Below, piece by piece: positions 10,273-19,325 of a DNA stretch of 64,000 nucleotides. The stretch is from CAVSUB01 sp963730995. GTDB taxonomy: Bacteria > Acidobacteriota > Vicinamibacteria > Vicinamibacterales > 2-12-FULL-66-21. Below the pieces are notes generated by a model. It made no database searches. It saw only the letters and a list, made by a program, of their open reading frames with translations, and was not told the origin of the DNA. Numbering within the stretch: the first letter of the stretch is position 1; every line of letters begins with the position of its first letter. The position numbers and the translations under genes are program-made. Where the stretch lies: assembly GCA_963730995.1 (NCBI GenBank), contig CAVSUB010000006.1, forward strand, positions 103,416 to 167,415, in the 5' to 3' direction.

Positions 10273-11757
10273 ATGTCTAATGCACCGCTCGTAGCCATCG
10301 CAACGGTCGCACTCGCCTCTCTCGCGCTCGCTCCACCGCCACCTGGGCCCGGACAGCTCGTCGTCTGGGGATTGCCCTCGGATCCGCTGGTGACCCATGT
10401 GCCGACCGGAGCGTTTGTTTCATTGGCGGCGGGCGGGGCCCAACAGACCCTGGCCATCCGCGACAACGGAAAGCTTTACCTGAACGATGCTGTCGGCCAG
10501 GTTCCCCAGTTCGATTCGAATTGGGACGACCCGACCGTCTGCGCCGCGGGGATGGGCCGCAACCACCTGCTGGCCATCCGACCTGACGGAGGAATCGTCG
10601 CCTGGCCCGAAGCCGCCAGAGCCGGGGCTCCAACGACCGGGCAGTTCATAGAGGTCACCGGTGCCGCCGGGCTTTACAGCGTTGCCCTCGACACGAACGG
10701 CAAGATCGTTCTGTGGGGCGGTTCGGGCATCCCGGCGGAGGACCAATTCAAAGTCATAGGCGTGGGCCCGCCGACCGGACGTCGCTTCAAGGCCATCGCC
10801 GCACGCGGGCGATACACGTTGGCGCTTGCCGAAGACGGGAACATATTCGGCTGGGGAACCAACGGGGTCACGCCCGGCACCGACTTCGGCGTCTTCACGT
10901 CGGCGACCGATCCATGGACACGCGACGGGTCGGGACACTTCATCGCGCCGATGGAGCCCGGCAACCCGTACAAGGCCATCGCCGCGGGCCTCGACATCGT
11001 GGTTGCGTTGCGGACGGATGGCCGCCTCGCCGCCTGGGATACGACCGGTCTCATCCCTGATCCGCCGGTCGGGGTCTTCACGCACATTGCCGCTGGACTC
11101 GGATTCGCCGCGGCGATCGACGAGGCTGGCCACCTCCACGCCTGGGGCGACGCCGGCCATGCCTTTGTCACGGCCGCCGTGCCGGACGGCGTCTACGACG
11201 CGGTCAGCGCGGCCACCACTCACGTAACCGCGATCGCCCGGCCCGCGCCCGCCTCGCTCTGTTCGGCGAACGTCTGGCTGGGTCTGAAGAACAGCGACGA
11301 CGTAGGCACCAAGTTCGACCTCCTGGCGGAGGTCTCGAGCAATGGGGTGCTCGTGGGATCCGGTCAGCTGGCCGGCGTGCCCGGTGGCAGCAGCGGCTTC
11401 AACAACGCCGTCCTGCGCACGATTGCGCTCTCGCTGAGCCAGCCCTCCCTCCTGGCTTCAGGTGACGTGTTGAGCCTTCGGCTGTCCGTCCGGATCGCTC
11501 AGGACGTCCCCGGACATCGGAGCGGAACTGCACGCCTGTGGTTCAACGATACGGCTGCGAACAGCAGCGTGGGCGCAACGAGAGGCGGGACCCCTGCTCA
11601 CTACTACCTGGTCGGCAACACGACCCCGGCGACGTTTGCTCTGAACGAGAACACGGCTGGGTCCGGGCCGATGAGGTCGGTCGACATGTTCGTGGACCGT
11701 GCGGTGGGCGGCAACCCGTTCAAGCCGTTTGGCACCTGGAGCATCGTTCTGCGATAG
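10273..11757 (+). CDS. Exported RCC1-repeat-like beta-propeller protein
   Basis: A 494-residue protein with a Sec signal (LVAIATVALASLALAPPPPG). It then carries repeated RCC1-type units in which a glycine-rich strand precedes a W-G motif: QLVVWG, VSLAAGGAQQTLAIRDNG, KIVLWGGSG, FKAIAARGRYTLALAEDG, IFGWGTNG, HLHAWGDAG. Such repeats form a seven-bladed propeller that binds other proteins; in bacteria these proteins are mostly secreted or surface-bound with unknown partners. A C-terminal part after about residue 330 (SLCSANVWLGLKNSDDVGTK) looks like a separate beta-sandwich domain of the kind seen in cell-surface proteins. The start ATG has AAGGG nine bases upstream. It carries leader motif A and is followed by a lipoprotein gene. 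Confidence 0.8.
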   Translation: MSNAPLVAIATVALASLALAPPPPGPGQLVVWGLPSDPLVTHVPTGAFVSLAAGGAQQTLAIRDNGKLYLNDAVGQVPQFDSNWDDPTVCAAGMGRNHLLAIRPDGGIVAWPEAARAGAPTTGQFIEVTGAAGLYSVALDTNGKIVLWGGSGIPAEDQFKVIGVGPPTGRRFKAIAARGRYTLALAEDGNIFGWGTNGVTPGTDFGVFTSATDPWTRDGSGHFIAPMEPGNPYKAIAAGLDIVVALRTDGRLAAWDTTGLIPDPPVGVFTHIAAGLGFAAAIDEAGHLHAWGDAGHAFVTAAVPDGVYDAVSAATTHVTAIARPAPASLCSANVWLGLKNSDDVGTKFDLLAEVSSNGVLVGSGQLAGVPGGSSGFNNAVLRTIALSLSQPSLLASGDVLSLRLSVRIAQDVPGHRSGTARLWFNDTAANSSVGATRGGTPAHYYLVGNTTPATFALNENTAGSGPMRSVDMFVDRAVGGNPFKPFGTWSIVLR

Positions 11758-11847
11758 GAGGCGTCAACCTTGATTGGCCTGCCAGAGCCCTGTCCCGGTC
11801 ATCCGACGGCACAGCGGGCGCAGTGAGTGGATCCCTTCGAGCGCCCT

Positions 11848-11890
11848 GCACGTTTTCGTGGCTCGTTCCCGCTTCCTGAGTAGAGGCAAG
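11848..11890 (+). promoter_or_regulatory. Upstream structured motif, copy B
   Basis: TTTTCG (11853-11858), 11 bases, CGCTTC (11870-11875). GCTTC can pair with GAGGC (one G-U) around a CTGAGTA loop, and TTCC with GGAA outside it. The AAGGA ribosome-binding site of the lipoprotein gene (ATG 11895) lies in the 3' arm. Confidence 0.5.
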
Positions 11891-11894
11891 GAAA

Positions 11895-12620
11895 ATGATT
11901 AACAGGATACGAACGGGGATCGTGCTCGTGGTGTTCGCGCAGGGCCTGGCCGGATGCGGGGAATCCAGGGTTCCGACCGGGCCGTCAGCGCCATCGTCCG
12001 CTCCGCAACAGAGCCCGCAGCCGCTCCCGCGGCCGGTTCCGCAACCGGTCCCGATCCAGCCGCGCGTTACGTCCATCGCGCCGGACGCCGGGTCGACAGG
12101 CGGCGATGCGTGGGGAGCCATCACCGGCGCCGACTTCCAGCCCGGCGCCGTTGTGAGAATCGGAGACGGTGCGGCGAAATCGGTCTGGGTGCAGGACAGC
12201 ACGACGATTCTGTTCTGGACGGGACCCCACCCCGCTGGAACCGTGGACGTGGTCGTCACGAACCCGGGGGGCCTGGTCAGCCGGCTGGCGGGCGGCTACA
12301 CGTTCGCACTACCTGAGTCCTTCGACTTCAACGGCGAGTGGATCGCCCATGCCGGCCCGGACTACGGGACGGAGATGGGTCTCACCGTCCGCAACGGCGG
12401 GGTCGTCAGTCTCTCGTGCGGCGGAACGTCGGTGAGCCTCTCTCTACCCGTCCCGGTTCGCGGCGGGGAGTTCTCGGCGGCCGAAGAAGACGGCGTTATC
12501 GTGTCGGGCAGGGTGGTCTCGCCGGTCAATGCGATTGGCACGATCAACGCCCCCGGGTGTGTCTCTACGACGTGGTGGGCCGACAGGAGCAGCGCGGTTC
12601 GCAGCGCTGGCGTCCGGTGA
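11895..12620 (+). CDS. Lipoprotein with an IPT/TIG-like domain
   Basis: A 241-residue exported lipoprotein. The signal peptide ends in the lipobox LAGC (Cys at about residue 22), followed by a proline-rich low-complexity linker (QPLPRPVPQPVPIQP) that probably spans the envelope. Residues about 57-140 read as an IPT/TIG immunoglobulin-like fold (VTSIAPDAGSTGGDAWGAITGADF split by the usual G-A-x-F step, then VVVTNPGGLVS). The C-terminal 100 residues are beta-rich with two cysteines (LSCGG, APGC). RBS AAGGA precedes the ATG by four bases. Likely a surface-exposed binding or adhesion protein; ligand unknown. It converges with the next kinase gene, which ends 12 bp away. Confidence 0.8.
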   Translation: MINRIRTGIVLVVFAQGLAGCGESRVPTGPSAPSSAPQQSPQPLPRPVPQPVPIQPRVTSIAPDAGSTGGDAWGAITGADFQPGAVVRIGDGAAKSVWVQDSTTILFWTGPHPAGTVDVVVTNPGGLVSRLAGGYTFALPESFDFNGEWIAHAGPDYGTEMGLTVRNGGVVSLSCGGTSVSLSLPVPVRGGEFSAAEEDGVIVSGRVVSPVNAIGTINAPGCVSTTWWADRSSAVRSAGVR

Positions 12621-12632
12621 CGGGCCGAAGGC

Positions 12633-15314
12633 CTACGGCTTCAATCCTGCCGTCCAGTTCCGGACGATGTGGATCGGCGGAGGAGTCGAGTCGAGCGACA
12701 TGTTCACGAGGAACCGTTGCCCGTCAGGGCCCGGAATGTAACTGTTCCTCGCGTTGAAGACGTCCGCGGGGATGTCGAAGAGGAACTTTGGAGCGTCGTA
12801 GTCGAAGGTGGGACCCGGCCGGACTTCCACGGAATAGAACTTCCTGGCTTCGCTGACGAAGAAGAGCTCCTTGCCATCCGGCCGCCACATCGGTTGACGC
12901 CCGCCACTGTTGGACACCGGCCATCGATCGCCGGTCGCCGGGAACGGCTGCACATAGACCTCGTATCCTCCCGTCGCCGTCGACGCCCAAGCGACGAACT
13001 TGCCATCGGGTGAAAACTGCGGCTCGACATCACCGAAGGGGGACTGCACGATCGCCTGAGGCTTTTTCTCACCCGTCATCGGGAGGACGAAGATGTCCTG
13101 GACCGATTCACCGGCAGGGTTCGCGAAAAACAGCAGCCATTTGCCGTCGGGCGAAATCTGCGACGGTCCATTCACGGCCGCGTTGTAGAACAACTTCTCC
13201 TCACCGGCGCCGCTCGCACTCTTCTCGAAGATGCCGCCGGGGACGCCGTTCTGCGGCGAGGTTCGGTACAGTATTGTCACACCGTCGAGGGACCAGACAG
13301 GCGATCCTTTCAGGCCCGGACTCGTCGTGAACTTCGAGGGTATCTGCCGGCTCATGTCGAGAATCCACAGGTTGCCGTCGCCGATGTTCAAGTACACAAG
13401 ACGCTTTCCGTCGGGTGAAAGTGCAGGGTACCTGTAGCTGCCTGGCCTCCCGATTTTTTCCAGGAGGTTGCCCTTGCGATCGAACCACGCGAACTGCGTC
13501 GTCAGGTCACTGTTCGGCTGGAACGCCAGTACGCCAGTGGTCGACACCGAAAAAGCCGCCAGCCCGAGTGCGGTGTTTCGCGCGATCCGTTCGGCGACTG
13601 GCAACGGCTCTTCGCTGAGCTCGAGTCGCGGAAGATCGAACCGTTGTCGCAGCAGCACGCCTCCTCTCGTGAACAGCAGGAAACCGGAGGGATCGTAGGC
13701 GGCGTTGCTCTCGCTCGCCAGCAGCTTCCGTGGAGCGCCGGCGGCCGCAATCGAGGCGACGTACACGGTGGGTCCGTCGCCCGAGTTCCTGGCCCAGTAC
13801 AGGAAGGTGCGGCCGTCCGGAAGGAAATACGGCCAGAATGCCTCTACGGCGACATCCTTCTCAGTATGACCAGCAAGGGCCACAGCGGTTCCGCCCTCGG
13901 CCGGCACGCGATAGAGCCTTGGCGAGCTGCCGCTGCTGAAGAGGATGTCGCCGCCTGATCCCCACGTTCCGCCTCTACCGATGTCGCCTACGACGTCGCA
14001 GATTTTTCGGGGTGTGCCGCCGCCGGCGTCGATCCGCTTCAACTGGTTTCCAACGAAGAACGCGATCGACCTGGCGTCCGGCGACCAGAAGGGCAAAGAC
14101 GCCCCGTCGCTCCCGGTCAGAGGCAGCGCATCGAACGAGTCCAGGGAGCGCATCCACAACAGCGTCCTGCCGGATCGATCCGTGGCGACGAAGACCAGTC
14201 GTGTACCGTCGGGCGAAATGCTTCCGCTGGTGGCCCCGCTCGCTCCAAACAGTCCGATCGGTCCGGAGCCAAGCACGGTATCCTGTGGCGGATACATCTG
14301 AAATCGCGTGACTTCCTTGCCTGGGACAGGCTTCAGCGCGACATACGAGGCGAGACCGATCAGCGAGACGAGCGACAGGGCGGCGAGCGCCCAGGCCGCG
14401 CGCTCACGTGCCGGAGCCGTCGAGGCCACAGACGGCAGGACTGCCGGCGCATCGACTGAGCGCGGTTCCTCGAGGTCGAGCCTCACGTCCGCGATGTCGT
14501 GAAACCTTCGCCGCGGATCCTTCTCGAGGCACCGTCGAAGCACCCGCCGGATCGTGGTCGGTGTTGCCGCAGGCAGGGCCTTCCAGTCAGGATCGCTCTT
14601 CAGAATGCTCGCGAGCGTGTCCGAGACCTCGCTGCCTTCGAATGCTCGCTGCCCGGTGAGCATCTCGTAGAGCACGCAGCCGAAGGCCCAGATGTCGCTC
14701 CGCTTGTCAGCTGGTTTACCGCGAGCCTGCTCGGGGCTCATGTACGCCGCGGTGCCGAGAATGATCCCGAGCCGCGTGAGTGCCGGGCTCGTAATCGTTG
14801 GCGTCTGTGCCGATTGAGACGTCTCGGTTTCGTTGGCGAACGCCTTCGCGAGGCCGAAGTCCAGCACCTTCACAGTGCCATCGGCCCGCAGCTTGACGTT
14901 CGCGGGCTTCAGATCGCGATGAATGATGCCGCGCTCGTGCGCGGCTTCGAGCGCCTCCGCAATCTGCCTGGCTGCCGACAAGGCGTCGTCCAGAGGAACA
15001 GGTCCCTCAGCCACGCGATCGGCAATCGTCGGTCCCTCCACGAGCTCGAGAACGAGTGCCTGCACGCCATTGGATTCCTCGAGGCCGTAGATTGCGGCGA
15101 TGTTGGAGTGGTTCAACGACGCCAGCACCTGCGCTTCACGCTGAAAACGCGCCAGCCGATCCTGATCGAGGGCGAATGCACTGGGCAGCATTTTGAGGGC
15201 GACGTCGCGATTCAACCGGGGGTCACGGGCGCGATACACCTCGCCCATGCCGCCCGTGCCGATGAGCTCGACGACTTGGTACACACCGAGGCGGGCGCCT
15301 ACTCTGAGCGGCAT
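12633..15314 (-). CDS. Ser/Thr kinase with TolB/WD40-like propeller
   Basis: An 893-residue intact receptor-like kinase. The kinase domain starts at residue 11 (GVYQVVELIGTGGMGEVY), with Lys41 for ATP, HRDLKPAN at 132-139 and DFG at 152-154. A membrane helix (AAWALAALSLVSLIGLASYVAL) near residue 310 leads to a C-terminal beta-propeller with SPDGTRLVF, SPDARSIAF, SPDGKRLVYL and SPDGKWLLFF blades. Unlike its two paralogues here, it has no N-terminal MTPERW extension. Proteins of this kind are abundant in Acidobacteria; the propeller is thought to sense or bind an extracytoplasmic ligand. The upstream DUF4159 gene is divergent, with start codons 28 bp apart. Confidence 0.93.
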   Translation of the reverse strand: MPLRVGARLGVYQVVELIGTGGMGEVYRARDPRLNRDVALKMLPSAFALDQDRLARFQREAQVLASLNHSNIAAIYGLEESNGVQALVLELVEGPTIADRVAEGPVPLDDALSAARQIAEALEAAHERGIIHRDLKPANVKLRADGTVKVLDFGLAKAFANETETSQSAQTPTITSPALTRLGIILGTAAYMSPEQARGKPADKRSDIWAFGCVLYEMLTGQRAFEGSEVSDTLASILKSDPDWKALPAATPTTIRRVLRRCLEKDPRRRFHDIADVRLDLEEPRSVDAPAVLPSVASTAPARERAAWALAALSLVSLIGLASYVALKPVPGKEVTRFQMYPPQDTVLGSGPIGLFGASGATSGSISPDGTRLVFVATDRSGRTLLWMRSLDSFDALPLTGSDGASLPFWSPDARSIAFFVGNQLKRIDAGGGTPRKICDVVGDIGRGGTWGSGGDILFSSGSSPRLYRVPAEGGTAVALAGHTEKDVAVEAFWPYFLPDGRTFLYWARNSGDGPTVYVASIAAAGAPRKLLASESNAAYDPSGFLLFTRGGVLLRQRFDLPRLELSEEPLPVAERIARNTALGLAAFSVSTTGVLAFQPNSDLTTQFAWFDRKGNLLEKIGRPGSYRYPALSPDGKRLVYLNIGDGNLWILDMSRQIPSKFTTSPGLKGSPVWSLDGVTILYRTSPQNGVPGGIFEKSASGAGEEKLFYNAAVNGPSQISPDGKWLLFFANPAGESVQDIFVLPMTGEKKPQAIVQSPFGDVEPQFSPDGKFVAWASTATGGYEVYVQPFPATGDRWPVSNSGGRQPMWRPDGKELFFVSEARKFYSVEVRPGPTFDYDAPKFLFDIPADVFNARNSYIPGPDGQRFLVNMSLDSTPPPIHIVRNWTAGLKP

Positions 15315-15342
15315 CGAGATGCCGGATTATAGCTGCCGGCGG

Positions 15343-16170
15343 ATGTCGGAAGCGGATTCGGTCCCGATCCTCGATAATGACGGCGTGCGTCGCAGGCTGC
15401 GGCTCGTCACGGTTGCTCTCCTCGTCGCCGCGACGGCTGCGGCCGCGCAGTACGACGCGCCCGGGCGCCCCGGTGGCGCGCCTGACGTCCGCTACGACGG
15501 GCAGTTCACGTTCGTGCGCTTGCGATGGGGCTCCGACCTGAGCTCGTCTTTGTTTGGTGGGGGGTTTGGTGGGGGCCGCCGCGGCTTCAGCTCCGCCTGG
15601 AATCACGACTATCCGCGCGCCGAGCAGAACCTCTCGCGCATCATCGACGAGGTCACCGGCGTGCACATCCGGTTGGATGGCAGCCTGATCCTCACGCTCG
15701 ACGACCCCGAGCTGTTCAACCATCCGATCGCTTTCATGTGGGAGCCGGGGTTCTGGAACCTCACCGATCGCGAGGCCGCCTCGTTTCGCGCGTTCCTGTT
15801 GAAGGGCGGCTTCGCGGTCTTCGAGGACTTCGACGGCAGACAGCAATGGGACGTCTTCGAAACGCAGATGCGGCGGGTGCTTCCCGATGCGCGATTCGTC
15901 AAGCTCGATAAGACACACCGCATCTTCGACTCGTTTTTCCAAGTCAAAGACATCGACGCCATCGTCCATCCGATGTCCGGCATCCGTCCGAGCTACTACG
16001 GGATTTTCGAGGACAACGATCCGTCGAAGCGGCTGATGGTTGTCGCGAACTACGACAACGACGTGCCGGAGTACTGGGAGTGGTCAGGGCAAGGCCTGTT
16101 CCCGTTCGACGCCTCGAACGAGGCGTACAAGCTCGGGGTCAATTATGTGATCTATGGGTTGACGCACTAG
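15343..16170 (+). CDS. DUF4159-domain exported protein
   Basis: About 275 residues. A short N-terminal part precedes a hydrophobic signal (LVTVALLVAATAAAAQ). The body contains the DUF4159 pattern: FTFVRLRW, a glycine-rich loop (FGGGFGGGRRGF), an AEQNLSRIIDEVTGV helix, DDPELFNHPIAFMWEPGFW, then FLLKGGFAVFEDFDG and a C-terminal NYVIYGLTH. The domain is a flavodoxin/GATase-like fold of unknown activity, common in gliding-type and aerotolerance (BatA-like) gene sets; no such neighbours are seen here. The start is uncertain: ATG 15343 has no clear RBS, and GTG 15385 begins directly at the signal peptide. The longer frame at 15193 is a shadow of the kinase gene. Confidence 0.8.
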   Translation: MSEADSVPILDNDGVRRRLRLVTVALLVAATAAAAQYDAPGRPGGAPDVRYDGQFTFVRLRWGSDLSSSLFGGGFGGGRRGFSSAWNHDYPRAEQNLSRIIDEVTGVHIRLDGSLILTLDDPELFNHPIAFMWEPGFWNLTDREAASFRAFLLKGGFAVFEDFDGRQQWDVFETQMRRVLPDARFVKLDKTHRIFDSFFQVKDIDAIVHPMSGIRPSYYGIFEDNDPSKRLMVVANYDNDVPEYWEWSGQGLFPFDASNEAYKLGVNYVIYGLTH

Positions 16171-16171
16171 G

Positions 16172-16278
16172 CGGGTTCCAGGGTTCCAGGGTTCTAGAGG
16201 TTCTAGAGGTTCTACGGGTTCTAGGGGTTCTAGGGGTCCAGCGGGAAGCTGAGAGCTGAGAGCTGAAAGCTGAGAGCT
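16172..16278. repeat. GGTTCT-type tandem repeat followed by GAGAGCT repeat
   Basis: Between the DUF4159 gene stop and the DapA-family gene, the plus strand holds about eight degenerate copies of GGGTTCTAG (16174-16239). These are followed by four copies of an 8-base GCTGAGA-like unit (16246-16277). It resembles the inverted GGTTCT array at 44660-44823. The whole gap is filled by repeats. Confidence 0.85.
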
Positions 16279-16298
16279 ACACATCCAACCGCCACACT

Positions 16299-17264
16299 AT
16301 GGAAATCTCCCGTCCTTCGAAAACAGACGACAAGCGGCTCGCGGGCCTGTTCGCGGCCGTCGTGACCCCAATAGACGACCGCGGACAGCTGGATCTCGAC
16401 ACGTTCGATCGCCTTGTCGACGCCTTGGTCGACTCGGGAGCGAGCGGCATCTGCATTGCCGGGGCCACGGGCGAGTATCCGCACTTCGAGTCGGCAGATC
16501 GCAAGCGGGTGATTCGACGTGCGGCGGCGCGGCTCCCGCGCGATCGCGCGCTCCTCGTCGGCATCGGCGGGTCGTCGATGCACCACACGATCGAGCTCGG
16601 GCGGGAGGCAATGGACGCGGGCAGCAGGGCCCTCTTGTTGCCGATGCCGATGTTCTTCCGGTACGAGCAGCAGGACCTCGAGGAGTTCTGCAGCCATGTG
16701 AGCGGAACGCTGCGAGCGCCGTGCCTCCTGTACAACCTCCCCGTGTTCACCAACGGCCTCACCGTCGATACCATCGCAAGCCTGCTCCGGAGCGAGGCGT
16801 TCGTGGTTGGAGTAAAGGACAGCAGTGGCGTTGCCGCCAACCTCGACGCACTCGCGAGAGCGCGAGAGGAAGAACCGTGGTCGCTTCTGGTCGGGGACGA
16901 TCGTCTCCTGCGGAACGGATTGGTCGCAGGCTGGGATGGAGGCATTTCGGGCGTTGCCGGATTCTGCCCGGAGCTCGTCGTCGCGGTGTATCGGAGCTTC
17001 GCAGCGGGGCATCTGGACGAGGTCGCGCGGCTTCAGGGTCTACTCGACGAGCTGATCGTGCGTATCGCGCCCTTTCCGACGCCCTGGGGGATCAAGATCG
17101 GGCTGGCCGCCCGCGGCATCGACACAGGGCCGCTGCCGTTGCCGCTCACGGCCACGAGACGGCAACAAGTCACGGCCTTCGCAGAATGGTTTCAGGGATG
17201 GCTGCCACGGACGGGACTCGCCGCGATCGCCTCGTCACCATCCGGATCGGGTCTGGCGTTGTAG
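16299..17264 (+). CDS. DapA/NanA-family class I aldolase (dihydrodipicolinate synthase superfamily)
   Basis: A 321-residue TIM-barrel lyase of the dihydrodipicolinate synthase/N-acetylneuraminate lyase/KDG aldolase superfamily. Seen: the GATGE loop at 55-59 that binds the pyruvate carboxylate, the catalytic Tyr145 in YNLP, and the Schiff-base Lys173 in VGVKDSSG. The GATGE and KDSSG forms do not match classical NanA motifs (GSTGE, GIKFT), so the aldehyde substrate is open; a 2-keto-3-deoxy sugar acid is plausible. It converges on a sialidase-like gene 20 bp away, which tempts a sialic-acid reading but is not proof. No strong RBS is visible at ATG 16299. Confidence 0.88.
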   Translation: MEISRPSKTDDKRLAGLFAAVVTPIDDRGQLDLDTFDRLVDALVDSGASGICIAGATGEYPHFESADRKRVIRRAAARLPRDRALLVGIGGSSMHHTIELGREAMDAGSRALLLPMPMFFRYEQQDLEEFCSHVSGTLRAPCLLYNLPVFTNGLTVDTIASLLRSEAFVVGVKDSSGVAANLDALARAREEEPWSLLVGDDRLLRNGLVAGWDGGISGVAGFCPELVVAVYRSFAAGHLDEVARLQGLLDELIVRIAPFPTPWGIKIGLAARGIDTGPLPLPLTATRRQQVTAFAEWFQGWLPRTGLAAIASSPSGSGLAL

Positions 17265-17284
17265 TTCATCGGTGACTTCCAGGA

Positions 17285-18541
17285 TCAGGGCTTCGCCTCT
17301 CGAAGCCACGCCTCATTGAAATGGGCGTGCTTGATGGTCTTGCGCGGAAGACGCCCCTCGGAATCCGGTTTGACGCCCGCCGACGGCGCGAAAAAGCTGT
17401 ACGTGGCGTGCAGCGTGCCGTCCGCTGCCTGGATGATGGATGGGTAGTGGTACTGGCCGAGCTGCTGCTGGTCGGTTGATTCAGCATCGCGCTCGAGATG
17501 TCTCGTCCAGCGCCAGGTCTGTCCCTCATCCTCTGACAAGGACACGGCCAGGCTGTATCGATCCCGCTCGAGGTCGTTGTAGATCAGTGCCCAGTTCCCG
17601 TCCCGCAGCACCAGCACCTCGGCTCCGGATCCCGGGTTCGGCAACGTCGTGTCTTCGACGGCACTCCACGTCTCGCCCCGATCCGTCGATCTGCTGATCA
17701 TCAGCCGTTTCGGAGCGGGCCCGTTATCGCGCATGTAGGCCACGAGCGTGCCGTCCTTCTTCCTGGCGAGCGACGGTTGGATGTTCCCCAGACCGACGAG
17801 CGGTGTGCTCGTCTTCCATGTAGCACCCCAGTCGTCCGAAATAGCCATCAATGAAAAGCTGAAGCCGTCGGAGTAGAGGGGCACGATCAGCCGCTTGCCG
17901 TCGAGGACCAAGGGATGCGCGCGGGTCATCCACCCGAGCCGCCGGAACAGCTTGTCGGCCGCGTGTTTCTTGAGCTCCTCCGCGCGGCGGACAGCCTCAT
18001 CGGTCGCCGGCCTGGATGCGAGCAGTCGGTCCACCTCCCGGTTCACGACTTCCGCGAACTCATCGCCTGGCGTCACGTGCAGAACCTCGCTGACGTCCCA
18101 CCTCGGCGCACCGTCACCTCGATAGCTGGACGACACCTTGTACTTCATGAGCGCGGTGTGCCACTCGTTCGCAAGGATTGTCGGCCACATCAGCCAGAGC
18201 CGTTGCTTCGGGTCGACGAACATCGTGGCGTTCGTGTCGGGATACCCGGGCGTGTCGGCGAGCAGGAAAGGATCGCTCCACGTGCGATTCCCTTTGCGCA
18301 GCCGCGCTCCTCTCACCACCACGTCGTCGGCCGTACGTTCGCCGGATCCGTGGAACCAGCAGACCAGCAGGTCGCCATCGGGCAGCTCGACGATCATCGA
18401 AGCGTGGTTGTGCCAGTGCTCCAGGGGAAAGATGAACTCGGATTCGAGGAACGCGGGCCGAGCGGACTGGGCAGCGGCCGGAGCGAAAGAGCCGGAGATG
18501 CCGGCGACGCCCGTCGCCAGAGCCATCAGAAGTGTGCGCAT
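17285..18541 (-). CDS. Exported sialidase/neuraminidase-like BNR-repeat protein
   Basis: About 418 residues with a Sec signal (TLLMALATGVAGISGSFAPAAAQ split by a GVAG step). The body is a six-bladed propeller with Asp-box repeats SDDWGATWK, STDRGETWS and SEDEGQTWR, and family segments MIVELPDGDLLVCWF and HYPSIIQAADGTLHATYSF. BNR_2-type proteins hydrolyse terminal sialic acid or related glycosides; catalytic residues were not mapped. The start MRTLL at 18541 is chosen over the more upstream frame-open start (18559) because GGAGG (CCTCC on plus, 18546-18550) lies four bases before it. Likely periplasmic or secreted. It is convergent with the DapA-family gene and divergent from a lipoprotein gene. 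Confidence 0.82.
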   Translation of the reverse strand: MRTLLMALATGVAGISGSFAPAAAQSARPAFLESEFIFPLEHWHNHASMIVELPDGDLLVCWFHGSGERTADDVVVRGARLRKGNRTWSDPFLLADTPGYPDTNATMFVDPKQRLWLMWPTILANEWHTALMKYKVSSSYRGDGAPRWDVSEVLHVTPGDEFAEVVNREVDRLLASRPATDEAVRRAEELKKHAADKLFRRLGWMTRAHPLVLDGKRLIVPLYSDGFSFSLMAISDDWGATWKTSTPLVGLGNIQPSLARKKDGTLVAYMRDNGPAPKRLMISRSTDRGETWSAVEDTTLPNPGSGAEVLVLRDGNWALIYNDLERDRYSLAVSLSEDEGQTWRWTRHLERDAESTDQQQLGQYHYPSIIQAADGTLHATYSFFAPSAGVKPDSEGRLPRKTIKHAHFNEAWLREAKP

Positions 18542-18601
18542 CGGGCCTCCGGAAAGCATGTCGCCGGGGAGGAAGGTAGCACGATCGATCGCGCTCCATG
18601 C

Positions 18602-18646
18602 AAGTCTCGAGGACCGTTTCTCGCTTCTCAGTCAGGAGCGAAACAG
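18602..18646 (+). promoter_or_regulatory. Upstream structured motif, copy C
   Basis: CAAGTCTCG (18601-18609), 12 bases, CGCTTC (18622-18627). CGCTTC can pair with GGAGCG around TCAGTCA, and GTTT with AAAC outside. The AGGAG of the lipoprotein gene (ATG 18650) sits in the 3' side of the stem. Confidence 0.5.
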
Positions 18647-18649
18647 GTC

Positions 18650-19144
18650 ATGACAAGTATCACGCCCGTATTCCGGCCTGAGGTCCGCATCCGTACGACG
18701 CTTCGATTGACGCTCGCAGTGCGCCTCGGTCTCGCCATGCTGCTGTCGGCATGTAGCGACAGCGGTCGGTCTCCGACTTCCGCGAGCGGTCTGCCCTCAG
18801 TCTCACCCTCACCCTCACCCTCACCGTTACCCTCGCCTCCTGGTGCGACCTATACGCTGTCCGGCATGGTGTTCGAAGTCGCTCCACAGGGGCAAGTGCC
18901 CATCGAAGGCGTCGAGGTCTACTGTGACAGCTGCGGCAGCCCTCAGGGTCACACCTTCACATACACTGACTCGGACGGCACCTACAGTTTTTCCTGGACT
19001 TCTGTCGGTCCGAATCCTCTCTACGTGACCAAGAGCGGCTACGAGATCGTCGACCCGACCGGCACGTTGCGGGATGAATACGGGAGGGTCAAGGTCACGG
19101 TCAGCGGCGACACGAGGTTCGACGTCCAGCTCGCCCGCCGATGA
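18650..19144 (+). CDS. Lipoprotein with carboxypeptidase-regulatory-like domain
   Basis: A 164-residue lipoprotein: a signal peptide with lipobox LLSAC (Cys at about residue 35), a Ser-Pro repeat linker (SPSPSPSPLPSPP, from a TCACCC microsatellite), then a beta-sandwich domain. In that domain TYTLSGMVFEVAP, VPIEGVEVYCDSC, HTFTYTDSDGTYSFSW and LYVTKSGYE follow the CarboxypepD_reg/transthyretin-like pattern. The domain has an unusual Cys-x2-Cys (YCDSCG) between its strands. RBS AGGAG lies 11 bases upstream of ATG 18650; the much longer open frame before it only shadows the sialidase gene. Probably a surface-anchored binding domain. Confidence 0.8.
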   Translation: MTSITPVFRPEVRIRTTLRLTLAVRLGLAMLLSACSDSGRSPTSASGLPSVSPSPSPSPLPSPPGATYTLSGMVFEVAPQGQVPIEGVEVYCDSCGSPQGHTFTYTDSDGTYSFSWTSVGPNPLYVTKSGYEIVDPTGTLRDEYGRVKVTVSGDTRFDVQLARR

Positions 19145-19325
19145 AGCTGCTCTTCGTCCGCACTGGGTGAATCTTCGTCCGGACGAGTCGGCTCTGGCGT
19201 AGAATCAGCCCTCAGGGCACGCGATGACCCCGCGTGGCCGATAGCGTCCCGGTTCCGGGAGTCTTCGCGCGCCGTCCGGTAAGACCGCCTCCCTCCAGCT
19301 ACATCGCGGCTCGTACGCAAGGAGT

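Noticed and set aside
16299..18541. A defined sialic-acid operon
   Set aside because: Genes are convergent, lyase motifs are not those of NanA, and no other nan genes are seen.
18790..18845. TCACCC repeat as a phase-variation tract
   Set aside because: It is six-base periodic in frame, so length changes only add Ser-Pro pairs and do not switch the gene off.
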